Source: Bedellia somnulentella
Taxonomy: Eukaryota > Arthropoda > Insecta > Lepidoptera > Bedelliidae
Direction of reading: 5' to 3'
Length of the DNA stretch: 64,000 bases
NCBI GenBank assembly: GCA_963576735.1
Contig: OY755187.1
Coordinates: forward strand, 620,001-684,000
The notes below the pieces were generated by a model that had not been told where the DNA came from, did not search any database, and worked only from the letters and a program-made list of their open reading frames with translations. Each line of letters opens with the position of its first letter. Positions within the stretch are counted from its first letter, which is position 1. The translations under genes were made by a program, and so were the position numbers. This document shows, piece by piece, positions 53,754-64,000 of the stretch.

Positions 53754-55540
53754 GCTATCCTTCCAAATAGTTGGAAAAATAGATAAATCTAGGCATTTAT
53801 TAGCCAGAGCCAAAAATTCTGGTTTTGCAGTGTCTATGGCGTTTTTTGCATATGTCAGCCGTTAGACCGTCTGAACCTGGCGCTTTTTTGGGGTTAAATT
53901 CTTTTATTGCCCGATCGAGTTCATCTAGTGTAATTGGCGGGTCGTCTGCAATGATTTCTGTTGGTGGGTCAGGATTTTTTATTCTTTATCTTATGTTTAT
54001 GTGATGTTCATTATCATTACTGGGGCAGTCATTCGGAAAGAAGGTGTTAGCGCGAAGTTCGGCTGATTGTTGTGGAGTTTAAGATTTTCCTTCTTGTATG
54101 AGAAGGAGATCGTCTTGTCTTTTGGCGCTGTTACGGAGTATGCGATAAATTCCATCCCGTAGGCTTTCCCTTTCTTGTTGTGAGCAATATTCTTTCCAGC
54201 TATTGGTTTGGGCAATTTTGGCTTTTTCTTCGTACGTCGCTTTGGATTGGAGATAATCATCTAGTACAAAAGGTCGACGTCGCTCGGCTACACATGCTAT
54301 CCTTTTCTTTTTGGTAAGGCAGTTTCGCCTGAGCTGCTCCAGTTCGACATTCCACCATGGTAGTCTGAATTTTTTCCCTGTTTTTAGTAATGGTATTGTG
54401 TTATCGCAGGTTTTTTGAACGCATTCTGTGAACTAATGGATGGTTTTCTCTACGTCGTTGTGATAAGTTAATTTGTTTATTTCGATGTTAGTTAAGTTCT
54501 GGTTTTGGAGGCTTGAGGTGAATTGCTGTTCGAAATCCTTCCAGTTAGCTTTTTTGTGTTATATTTTCTAGTGGCTCTCTTTATTATTGTGTCTATTTTT
54601 GTTTCATGGTCAAGGTTGAATATTATTGTGTTGTGATCCGAGTTGGTTATATCTGTTTCTACCTTCCAATTGTTTATATTCCTGATCAGATTTGGTGCGC
54701 ATACTGTGACATCCACATGGCTTTTGTACTCCCTTCCACCCCTAATTGTGTAGAATATGGGGGTATTGCCTGCGCTTAATATATGGAGGTCTAGCTCCCC
54801 AAAGAGTCCCATCTTTACTTCGCCCCTCTGGTCTTCATCTTTGCTGCCCCACCATTCACTCTTTGCGTTTATGTCGCCTCCATTAAATATTTTTGAATTA
54901 TTATATTTTGCTTTAATTTGCTGTATAAAGGGTTCCAGAGGTTCAGTTTTTTCCAGGTAGAGGCTTACCGCTACCAGTGTGGCTTCTTTGGTTTATTAGG
55001 GCTGTAGCGATATTTTCAGAGGTTAAAGCGGTGTCACAAATAATGTCAATGTTTTGGTCAAAAAATACTATTGTTGATTAAACTGGTTCTGTTCTAGTTC
55101 CGTTAGATTGTATTATTCTGGTTCCTATATACTGCTTTATTTTTCCTTGCGAACCTGTATAGGGTTCTTGGACCAGTGCGAAACATGCTTTGGTGTTATG
55201 ACTCTCTGCTAATAATTCGTTTGTGACCATCTGGCTTGTTTGTAAATTGGCTTGAATTAATTTGTAAGGTGCTTGTATTTGTGTACAATATGCTATTTTT
55301 GATCTAGCCAATAAGGCCCGATTGGATCTTATTGGGCTGATCTTATTGTTCAAAGCTATTATGAAATCTGTCCTCAAGGCTTGCTTTTGTACAATTGATA
55401 CAACATGGGTTATATTGCACTGCAATTCGATGTGAGCGTCTCCGCAGTGTGAGCACACGTCGTGTGTTTCTACACATACTTTTTTTGTGTGGCCGTAGCC
55501 TAGGCAGCGCGAACATTGGACTAACGGAGATGGTTAGGTT
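53754..55540 (-). pseudogene. LINE D, ORF1 end, endonuclease and linker
   Basis: CSRCLGYGHTKKVC and CSHCGDAHIELQC (zinc knuckles, 55535-55420), then LLARSKIAYC and, in the same frame, LIQANLQTSQMVTNELLAES and FALVQEPYTG (endonuclease start). Then GGREYKSHVDVTVCAPNLIR and ITNSDHNTIIF (54760-54590). The linker ends FLALANKCLDLSIFPTIWKD beside the Harbinger. ORF1 and endonuclease are fused by a deletion or frameshift. Truncated at 55540 against a T-run. Confidence 0.8.
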
Positions 55541-55869
55541 ATGTTTTTTTTTTTTTTTATTGAGTTTTACAAGTCTCCTCCGAAATGTTTCGGAGACCGT
55601 ATCATGCTTTATTTTATTTAAGTCTATTATGAATTATATCCTTTTCAGCACCTTGCCACTGAATTTTTGTTACGTCACTTCCATTTTTTTTACATTGTAC
55701 GTAGATACCACAGAGTCATACATTAGATATAACATATTACATTAGTTTGTTTTAAGCATGCTGTATATATTCTAATTCCTTTTTTTTTATATAAACATCT
55801 TGTTTTTTTCATGTTTTACATTTGTTGCATTACAATTACAATAATATGGTATAAATAATTATACATACA
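55541..55869. other. AT-rich segment beginning with a T16-type run
   Basis: Starts with a long T run and TTATTGAGTTTTACAA, which reads as a polyadenylated 3' end on the minus strand. A small dyad, CTCCGAAATGTTTCGGAG, follows. Probably the end of another retrotransposon, unidentified. Confidence 0.4.
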
Positions 55870-56120
55870 TGGCGTCTGGCAGAAAGCTTCTACTGTCAAG
55901 AGCCATGAAACAACAACGTATCAAATGTCAACTACACTATAAAAAGCCGACGCCGGCTCATTTTCATCCCTTCTTTTTTCTACAAAATCAACAATAAGAC
56001 ACGGAGAAGACGAGAAGATATTTATTAACATTGTAATATCCATTTAGTTTAATACTGTAATACAGCTGTAATAGTGTATTAGTTTCATTAAAACAAGTCA
56101 CAGTAAGATCTATTTTTATT
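55870..56120 (+). repeat. Possible solo LTR with TATA and polyadenylation signals
   Basis: TCTGGCAGAAAGCTTCTACTG, then TATAAAAAGCCGACGCCGGC (from 55938) and ATTAAA near 56099: the U3-R-U5 order of an LTR. No second copy in the window, so the ends are uncertain. Confidence 0.4.
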
Positions 56121-56747
56121 TATCACTGCATCATCAACCATCACCTGAGAGGCTCCTACGAGGCGGAACCAACTTCGTGGACGTGGAGCAGACGCACAAG
56201 AGCTGCTCCCGTACAATACTTTTTATATCATCCGTGTTAAGATGTTACAATGTCAGATAACTTATACATTATAATGCCATTATTAATTAAGTTCATTTGA
56301 ATAATTACAATGTCAAACATTCGATTATAATATATGTCATAAGCTTACGGTGCTAATTACGATTTTAGAATTAATTAATAATATGAACTTGATATACAGG
56401 TTATTAATGTCAATATTAAATGTCAAAGTGTTATTTCCGTCAATAATATGAAATGTCAAATTACACATTTTTATTTGGAGAACTGTCAAGCGCTCGGAAA
56501 ATTTGATTATGATTTTCTGAAAAATAATCAAGAAAACGAATATTTTCAGCAGTAAATCATACTAAATGAACGGAAAATAACTTTTTTGCAATCAAACGGC
56601 CAGATTGGATTCGATTGTCCGGCGGATGGTGATTAGACAACACGTGTTATCTGTTTGATTAAATTTATTCGCTCATCTAGTTCATTCATTGTTGTAATAT
56701 AGTTTATCTGTAGTTGTTGATTATTTTACATTTAGCTTGTAAATATA

Positions 56748-58175
56748 ATGAGTATTGATTCACCTAGTCCCCCTCGCCCTCCAGATCCTCCTCCTGAGGA
56801 GATGGATATATATAGCTCGCCTCCTGTATTTTCAAGTGAAGCTCGTAAACGTCCATTTTCAATTAATAATGACAATATAATTTCAAAAAAGATTATTGTG
56901 AATTCTGAAGTGGCTTCCGCTTCCATCCAAACGGTTTATGTGGATGAAGCGTTTGCCAATGGGTTAAAGGAGTACACTAATGATGATAAGGGTCCCTTTA
57001 TTGTTCACGTTTTTCGCGCAGAGCCTGACCCAGCAGCTGGGTTATCTATCAGACCTTTAAAATTTGGTCAATTCTTACATAAATCGAATCTGACCAAAAA
57101 TATTATTAAAGATGGTTTGAAAAAGATTGGAAGAAACCGTATTTCGGTTTAATTTAACTCTGCTTTAGCTGCTAACGATTTTGCATCTTGCCAACTCATT
57201 TCTTTAGCCAAATTCAAATGCTCTATTCCATCTTATAATGTTACTCGAATGGGCATAATAAAAGGAGTCCCCGTTGATTGGTCAATGGAAGAATTAGTTA
57301 ACTCCATTGAGCTTCCAAATAATTGTGGAAAAATTCTCAAAGCTCGCAGACTCAGCCGAAAATCTCTTGATGATGCTAATTCACCTAAATGGCTACCAAC
57401 TCAATCGGTGGTTTTGACATTCCAAGGTCAAAATCTCCCCCAGTATATATATTCTTATAATAATTCTCTTCGAGTGAAGACTTATCTCCTCCCAACCATT
57501 CAGTGTCTTAACTGCTGCAGATTTGGACATGTTCAAAATCAATGCCGTTCTAAATCTAGGTGTTATAAATGTTCACAATCTCACAATGGCTGTAATTGTG
57601 ACATTACTATTGAATTCTCGACTTGCTTATTCTGTTCAGGTAAACACTTCGCTACTGATAAACGTTGTCCGGAATTTTCCCGACAAAAATCAATAAAATT
57701 GGTAATGTCTCAGGACTCTATATCATACTCAGATGCCTCTTCTCGTTTTCCTCCTGTAAGACGTTCTTACGCTGACGTGGCCTCTGAACTATTTACTGCC
57801 CCAAATCAATTTAATTATTCACATTCTTCTACTTCTCCAGTCCAACAACCAGTTTCGTATAAAAAAACTATATATAAGTCACCAAAACCTCATACATACT
57901 CTGGTAAAGGTTATGACAGAATTGCTCATTCTGAAATTATCAGACCAGAACCTTCATCACTTCAAAATGGGTGCGCTCTTTTGGCGACTCGGCATGATTC
58001 TATTTCTCCAAATGATAATTTAATCGAACTTTTGGCTTCGGCCCTTATAAATATCATATCAAAATATAATGACTGTTTACCGGAAAACGCTGCTGCTTTA
58101 GTGAATAAACTTAACCTCTGTATCAACAATAATGGCCAAACTAACCATTCTTCAATGGAACTGCCAGAGTGTTAG
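56748..58175 (+). pseudogene. I-clade LINE ORF1 (gag-like), one premature stop
   Basis: 476 codons with a single TAA at 57150-57152. The N-terminus is Pro-rich (SPSPPRPPDPPPEEMD). After the stop the frame continues unchanged, with RMGIIKGVPVDWSMEELVN (an RRM-like region) and three zinc knuckles, CLNCCRFGHVQNQC, CYKCSQSHNGCNC and CLFCSGKHFATDKRC (about residues 245-310). The C-terminal third is Ser/Pro/Tyr-rich. It would bind LINE RNA. Translation from ATG 57249 could give a 308-residue product with the knuckles. Confidence 0.9.
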
Positions 58176-59022
58176 AGCTAAAAAATCCGAACTTCTTTAT
58201 TTATTAAAAAAGTTTGATCCTGCCATCATTGCCCTCTCGGAGACATGGCTAGTTAAGGATTCCCTTTTCAGGGTGCCTGGCTATGCTTGCCTCCGGGATG
58301 ACAGGGATGTTAGGGGTGGCGGTAGTGCTCTTCTTATAAGACGGGATATATCTTTTTCCCAAATTGCTTTACCTCCCTCAGTGTCTAATATTTATATTAC
58401 TGCGGTCAAAATTCTAGACTACTCCATTTTATCAGTTTATATTCCTCATCCTTCATCTTCTATCATTCTTGAACTTTCTTCTATTCTCTCTTCTATTCCT
58501 CATCCCATGATTGTCATGGGTGATCTCAACTGTCATCACACTATGTGGGGTTGTCATCATACTGATAGTTTTTCTCCTCTTATCTTAGAGTTTTGCGATA
58601 CATTGGACATTTGCATTATGAATGATGGTTCTCCTACTCGCAGAGTGCTACCTACCCAAGATCCTAGAAGTGCTGTAGACTTAACTATTTCATCTCCATC
58701 TGTGGCTAGATCTTTCAATTGGTCAGTTTTATCCAATTCGTGTGGAAGTGATCACTTCCCTATTATTATCTCCTCTTCAATAACTATTCTTACTCTTCCA
58801 AATTTAGCTCCCCTTTTGCAGTATAGACTGGAATCACCAAATTGGGATGACTATAAGTTATCGTTAGAAAATAAATTATCTGCGTTTCCGGTTCTTTCAC
58901 AGAATAACGTAAAAGATTGTTACACATTTTTTGTTAATGCGATGATATTCTCTGCAGACAATAATTTCCCCAAAAAAAAAACCGCTCGCCAATCATCATT
59001 CATCTCCTGCTTGGTGGGATAG
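58132..59022 (+). pseudogene. I-clade LINE ORF2, endonuclease
   Basis: MAKLTILQWNCQSVRAKKSE, IIALSETWL (catalytic Glu), GGSALLIRR, VMGDLNCHHTMWG (Asp/Asn) and SNSCGSDHFPIII (SDH motif): all main endonuclease motifs are intact. The frame ends only because of the A10 run at 58972-58981; one fewer A would lead into SPAWWDRECSEIIRVRR and the RT. Confidence 0.9.
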
Positions 59023-60100
59023 AGAATGTTCCGAAATTATCCGTGTAAGACGTAATGCTGAAATTAACTATAACCTTGACATGACGACAGAAAATTTCCT
59101 CTTGTATCAAGAGGCAGCGGCAAGATGTCGTAAAACTTTAAAAAATAAAAAAAGACAAAGCTGGAAGAGTTTTTGCCAATCTTTACACCCTAGAACCCCG
59201 GCTGCTGTTGTTTGGAAACAAATCAAACGATTCCGATCTGCTCTGACTTCTGGTCCTTATAATTATACGTCCAACTGCTTCTCATGGCTCGAGTCTTTTA
59301 TAGATCGTTTGGCTCCTCCCATGGTTCCATCTAAGCATATGCTACAGTATAACCTATTAAGTATTACTTCTACTAATGATCTTGATCGTCCTTTTTCTGC
59401 TGATGAATTGGAATGTGCTATGAAAGGTCTGGTAGACTCTAGTCCCGGTGAAGATGGGATCCCTTATTCCTTTCTGGTCAACTCTGGTCAAAAGGCCAAG
59501 CATTTTTTTTTGGATATTATTAACATATTTTTTTCTACAGGTGTTATACCCGACACATGGCGTTCTCAAATTATTATTCCAGTATTGAAATATGGAAAAC
59601 CTTCTTCTTCTGCTTCATCTTATCGTCCAATTGCATTGTCATCAGTACTTCTTAAAGTCACAGAACATCTCATCAAGAATCGTCTGGAATGGTTTGTAGA
59701 AAACCAAGGGCTTATTGCTAAATCTCAGTTTGGCTTTCGCAAAGGTATGAGTACAATGGATAACTTGAGCATTATAATAACTGATATCCGTTCTTCTTAT
59801 GCCAAAAAGGAATATGTAGTGGCTGTTTTTCTTGACATTCTTTCAGCCTATGATAATGTTTTACTCCCATTGCTCAGACAAATTTTACTTGATTTGAATG
59901 TGCCTGTGAAGTTAACTCATTTTATATTTAATCTCCTAACTTCAAGATCTATTAGCATTCGCTCTCAATCTTCTTCATCTTCGTCTCCCGCAAGACTTGT
60001 CTGGAAAGGTCTCCCCCAGGGATCTGTGCTTAGTCCTCTACTTTATAATCTTTACACATCACTCTTAGAATACTCCGTGACAAGCTTTTGCAACATATAA
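59023..60100 (+). pseudogene. I-clade LINE ORF2, RT fingers and palm to the active-site stop
   Basis: WWDRECSEIIRVRR, the linker, then GLVDSSPGEDGIPYSF, SYRPIALSSVLLKVTEHL, QFGFRKGMSTMDNLSI, VFLDILSAYDNVLLP and WKGLPQGSVLSPLLYNLY. A TAA at 60098-60100 interrupts the frame two codons before YADD. Confidence 0.9.
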
Positions 60101-61825
60101 CAATATGCTGATGACATTTGTCTCTATGTATCTGCTAAAGATATTTCTGTAGCTGAACAACGTATCAACCGAGCCCTTGATTACCTTGATTCCTGGTTAT
60201 CTGAACATGGTCTTTCCGTTTCAGCTCCTAAGAGCAAATCAATAATTTTTACTCGCAAGTATAACGTTCCCTCCGTTTGTATTAAAGTAAATGATGTAGT
60301 AATTCCAACTGTTGATAATGTTAAATTTTTAGGGGTCATTTTAGACTCTAGGCTATCAGGAAATGCTCATATTAATTATATAGTTGAAAAATGCGAAAAG
60401 AGCATTAACGTTATACGGTGTTTATCTGGTGTGTGGTGGGGTTCTCATCCCTTCACCCAAAAATTGCTCTATAGCGCTATTGTTCGCAGCCATTTTGACT
60501 ATGGTCTATTCTTACTATGCCCTTGCAGTAAGTTAGCTTTAGAAAAAATTAACAAACTGCAATCTAAATGCCTCCGTATTATATTGGGTGCAATGAAGTC
60601 GTCCCCAATTAATGCCATGCAAGTTGAATGTGCAGAGTGCCCTTTATCAATCAGAAGACAATACCTTTGCGACCGATTCCTATTCAAAGTTGCTCAATCT
60701 TCGTCTCACCCCCTTATGGATAAACTCCGGATTCTCAATGCATTAAATACTTCTGACAGAGAATTCCCACTTCTAAGAAGTTATAACTTTCTTCAAAATT
60801 TGCAAAATCCTATTTCCCAATATTCTACTAATCCTTTGTTCCTAATCCCCTACGAATCTCTTATTTTCCAGCCTAATATTTTATTTAACCTCGGTAAAGA
60901 TCTTCCCGACCCTAACAAGTCCCTGAGGTCATGCATCTCAGAAACAATGTCGGATAGACTTGAAATTTACACTGACGCTTCTAAACTTGACAATAGTCTT
61001 GTTGGTGCAGCTGCATGGATTCCCAAATACAAAATCATACTATCTCAAAAATGTCCAGCCGAATCATCCGTCTTTACTGGTGAATCTGTTGCTATTTTAG
61101 AAGCTATTAAGTTCTGTATATCTCATAACATACAAAAAGCGTTAATTCTGTCTGATTGCCTGAGCAGTTTACAAGCTATAACATCCAATCCATTTAGAAG
61201 TAAGAATAAATTCCCCATTATATTAGAAATCAAAAACCATCTCTTCACTTGTCATTCGAAAAAAATTGACACTATCATTGGCTGGATTCCCAGTCACTGT
61301 GGCATTTCTGGAAATGAGTTGGCTGATAATTATGCCAAATTAGCCATTAGTTCCGGCTGTATTGATTACTCAATAATCCATAGTCATGATTTATGCTCGT
61401 TAGCCAGGCCTCGAATGTTTGAATCTTGGAAATTGCTTTGGCTCCAGTCAAAATCTTTAAAAGGTAAATATTACGGTGATATCCAGGGTGACGAAATTCC
61501 GTCTAGACCTTGGTTTTTCAAATGTAAATCTGCTGACAAATGGGTAGCATCCACTATTTGTAGACTTCGTTTAGGTCATTCGTGTACTCCGGTTCACCTT
61601 GCTAAAATAAGGATAAGGGACAGTTCGATTTGCGAGTGTGGATTAGATGAAGGAACAGTTGACCATATTTTTTTCGCATGTCCTAATTTATCATTTTCTT
61701 TATATGATGTTTTGCCTCCTTTCATCCCTCTTCCTACTAATTTTAAATGTTTACTTTGTTTTGTATATACCCCTTTCATTAAAACTTTGTGTCATTTCAT
61801 CAAGGTCCATAATATAAAATTATAA
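60101..61825 (+). pseudogene. I-clade LINE ORF2, YADD, thumb and RNase H
   Basis: Same frame after the stop: QYADDICLYVSAKDISVAEQ, LGVILDSRLSGNAHI and IVRSHFDYGLFL. RNase H follows: LEIYTDASKLDNSLVGAAAW, TGESVAILEAI, ILSDCLSSLQAI and IGWIPSHCGISGNELADNYA, with the catalytic D-E-D-D/H positions present. The tail has CRLRLGHSCTP and CECGLDEGTVDHIFFACP, a C-C-H-C zinc motif. RNase H with this layout places the element in the I clade. Stop at 61823-61825. Confidence 0.9.
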
Positions 61826-62154
61826 TGCATTCTTTTTATTCATATTGATAATTTTGTAGTAATTATTTTGTTGGTAATATTTATTTTATTTTTCAACCAT
61901 GAATGATCAATGAGTGTATGTAAATCAGTTTCAAATTTTTTTTTTAACTTTTCAAAATGTGTTTTCTTTTCACTGGACGTTGGCAAAGTTACTGTGTTAA
62001 AACACGGTCAAAGGCCATTGAAGAAAAATTTAATTGAATTGAACATTTTTATTTTTGTCACAATTTAAAGCACTTAATACAATTTACTCATGAAAAGATC
62101 TTATATAGATTACAAATGTCATTATTCATTATTCAAATATGTCAATTTTTTTAG

Positions 62155-63042
62155 TTATTTATTCCTAATTATCGCCTTATTTTTTTTGCTGTCGTCTTTT
62201 ATCAGAATGTGAAGTAGAGTTTTCGTGTTAAGGTCTTCTCTTGTTTTTATCCGGAACTCTTCTCTTTGTTTGTCATATTTCGGACATTCCGTTAAAAGAT
62301 GTATTATTCCCTCTTCCTTTTCCGGGTCGCAAACGCAAGACGAGCCTTCCTTATATTTAAATCTTACCAGGTATTGGGCAAAGCCCCCATGGCCTGTCAA
62401 GGCTTGTGTTAAAATGGGGCTTAAGTTCAACTTCTTCATCACTTTGTAGGCCATTTTAACGTCAGGCAGGTAACATTTAGTTACTTCGGCAGTATTTTTC
62501 TGTTTGTATAGTTCGTTCCATTTAATCAATGTCTCTTCTCTGATTACTTTTTTGATGTGAGATATTGGAACTAGGCTGTAGTTGGGTGTAGTTTTGATAG
62601 TTAAAGCGGCGCTTTTTGCAAGCTCGTCTGCTCTCTCATTTCCTTCTATGCCTACATGGGCTTTTATCCAAAACAGTCTAATTATTTTGCCGCATTCTTG
62701 GGATCGTCTAATTATATTTTTAATGTCAAGTGCCACGCTATTTGTCATCTGTATTTTATTCAATGATTGCAGGCAGGATCTGGAATCACTGAATATGTCA
62801 ATCTTTGGCTCGATTTCTTTGATAGCTATCTTGGTCGCCTCTAGTAATGCCAACATTTCTGCCTGGAAAACGGTACAGTAATCTTCGAGCTTTAGTTTTT
62901 TGACTAGTTCTTCTCTCCCGTTTCTCCAGCATGATACTTCTGCACCCATCTTCCCTTCTATCTTGCTCCCGTCTGTAAATAGCCGGATAGCTGACAGCTC
63001 ATGCTGTTCTTCTGTCTCCTTTGTCAACTCTTCTAGACATTA
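62155..63042 (-). pseudogene. LINE E ORF2, RNase H and C-terminal zinc region
   Basis: 290-codon frame, preceded in frame by a TAA (63040-63042) that separates it from the RT thumb. IRLFTDGSKIEGKMGAEVSC (Asp), VFQAEMLALLEATK (Glu), DIFSDSRSCLQSL (Asp) and WIKAHVGIEGNERADELAKS are a full RNase H. The C-terminus HGGFAQYLVRFKYKEGSSCV, CDPEKEEGIIHLLTECP has the C-C-H-C arrangement. RNase H removes the RNA strand during LINE cDNA synthesis. Confidence 0.9.
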
Positions 63043-63990
63043 GGATTTAATATTTTCATCTTCAGTTGGATGGGGAGCGCGTATAAATGAGGGGTTCTCC
63101 TCTATTTTACGGTCTTTAAGAGCTTGTTGGGGTTTCCCTCTTTTTCCTTCATAGAGGTCCCTCTTCTCCGCAATACGCAGCTCAATGGGGATAAAACTGG
63201 CCAGTACCAGTGCAGTATTTAGTGAGACCGTCCTGTACGCTTTTGCTTCTTTCTGGGCAAATCCTCTCTGGACCGAGCCGAGGATTTTTTGAATATTTAA
63301 TCTTTCGGCAGCTGGGGCCCATACATTGGCTGCGTACATTAGTATGGGTTCTATGACCGCCATATATATTGTTTTTATTATTTCGCTGTGTAAGCCCTAG
63401 GTCACTTTTGCTGTACATGCCATCATTTTATATATGTTTGTGGCTTTTTTACACACCGCTTTTGCATATGCCTCGAAAGATATTTTTGTTGTCAATTATT
63501 AGGCCAAGTATCTTTATTTCCGTGACCACCTTAATATTTGTCCCCCCATCTTTAACTGCGGAATCGTGTATTTGAGCTTCCGAGTCACCACCATTGCTTC
63601 GGTCTTGTGTGGGGCAAATTTAAGTTTGTTACTATTTCCCCAATTATATATTACGTCAAGAATTTTATTGCACTTAGTTTCTATTTGCCCCATCTCTGTT
63701 CCTGAGCTGTTCAGTGGACATCCTCGTTTTCCAGGTCTAATAACATGTTCCAAGAAGTGGGTCCTCCTATAGAGCCCTGTACACGTCCTTTGGTGGTTGG
63801 GTGCTCTTGCTCTGCTCCCGCGAATCTGACCTTAAACTTTCTATTGTAGAAGTAGTCGTGCACTATCTTAATCAAATTTGATAGGCAGTTCTTGTCGGCT
63901 ATGGAACATTTAATGGCTGGCCACCATGCGCTGTCGAAGGCACCCTCCATGTCCAATGAGACAACTAAACTTATCAGTTTTTTCCCGTTA
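63043..63990 (-). pseudogene. LINE E ORF2, RT palm and thumb
   Basis: Palm: MDMEGAFDSAWWPAIKCSIA, GRVQGSIGGPTSWNMLLD; after a gap, KLKFAPHKTEAMVVTRK; thumb IEPILMYAANVWAPAAERLN and LGSVQRGF. The FADD/YADD box that should lie between LLD and the TEMGQIE segment is missing (near 63720), and there are frameshifts near 63480 and 63720. Confidence 0.8.
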
Positions 63991-64000
63991 TTCCCTCTGA

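Larger units (their letters stand above)
56590..62045 (+). mobile_element. I-clade LINE, nearly complete
   Basis: 5' region, ORF1 (56748-58175), ORF2 (58132-61825) with endonuclease, RT and RNase H, and a 3' UTR of about 220 bp ending near 62045 in AATTTAATTGAATTGAA. ORFs overlap by 44 nt. Only three lesions are seen: a stop in ORF1, one extra base in a 10-A run and a stop beside the RT active site. The 5' edge is a guess. Confidence 0.9.
62046..64000 (-). mobile_element. LINE E (zinc-knuckle type), 3' part, running off the window
   Basis: Minus strand, 3' end tail-to-tail with the I-clade LINE at about 62045. RT, RNase H and C-terminus resemble LINE D but are better kept. The 5' part lies beyond 64000. 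Confidence 0.85.

Overview
The window is eukaryotic, almost certainly from a moth or butterfly (Lepidoptera). I find no convincing host gene in 64 kb: everything recognisable is a transposable element or the debris of one, on both strands and repeatedly nested. The lepidopteran assignment rests on remembered hallmark repeats: a tRNA-headed SINE with the AACATCGTGAGGAAAC block (42.02-42.20 kb), a second tRNA-headed SINE (2.35-2.63 kb), a LINE/SINE 3' tail near 12.9 kb, a GGACGGACAGACGGACAGAC... TACGGAACCCTAA element (23.28-23.78 kb), and a CATA-microsatellite-headed repeat present six times.

Layout. 0-1.5 kb: piggyBac relic cut by the CATA-headed repeat. 2.0-3.2 kb: dyad tandem repeat and two SINEs. 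3.5-7.64 kb: degenerate LINE (minus strand). 7.6-10.2 kb: SINE-derived pieces, a MITE and a 598-bp foldback. 10.7-15.2 kb: a 4.5-kb non-coding element with 31-32 bp terminal inverted repeats and an 8-bp target duplication. 15.26-34.80 kb: an old Copia element (minus) split into pieces by (i) a LINE that itself holds a non-coding LTR element, (ii) a 4.2-kb hAT element with a perfect 8-bp duplication and (iii) a 6.9-kb Gypsy element whose 1,703-codon gag-pol frame is open. 34.8-39.2 kb: a Gypsy integrase scrap and two Bel/Pao gag relics. 39.2-41.5 kb: the 5' half of a zinc-knuckle LINE with a complete ORF1. 42.0-42.4 kb: SINE. 44.1-55.5 kb: a LINE of similar type, split by a 7.5-kb PIF/Harbinger element (CTG duplications) that itself holds an unusual 2.76-kb DNA transposon and a Jockey/CR1-like LINE. 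55.9-56.1 kb: possible solo LTR. 56.6-62.05 kb: a nearly intact I-clade LINE (plus strand). 62.05-64 kb: the 3' part of another zinc-knuckle-type LINE (minus), running off the window.

Several nests can be proved from sequence alone: removing the insert together with one target copy rejoins the interrupted reading frame (Gypsy and hAT in Copia; Harbinger in LINE; the 2.76-kb element in the Harbinger transposase gene). This gives a relative order: Copia and the LINE at 44-55 kb are old, their inserts are younger, and the Gypsy (near-identical LTRs, open frame) and the I-clade LINE (three lesions) are probably the youngest.

Gene-free, nested DNA of this type fits a lepidopteran W chromosome, pericentromeric heterochromatin or a piRNA-type cluster; that is inference. 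Candidates for something less described are the 2.76-kb element with hairpin TIRs and an SDNC-GQNRN protein, the 4.5-kb element with AACGTY-rich subterminal regions, the SR-repeat head of the Gypsy gag, and the YY1-like site cluster upstream of a LINE ORF1.
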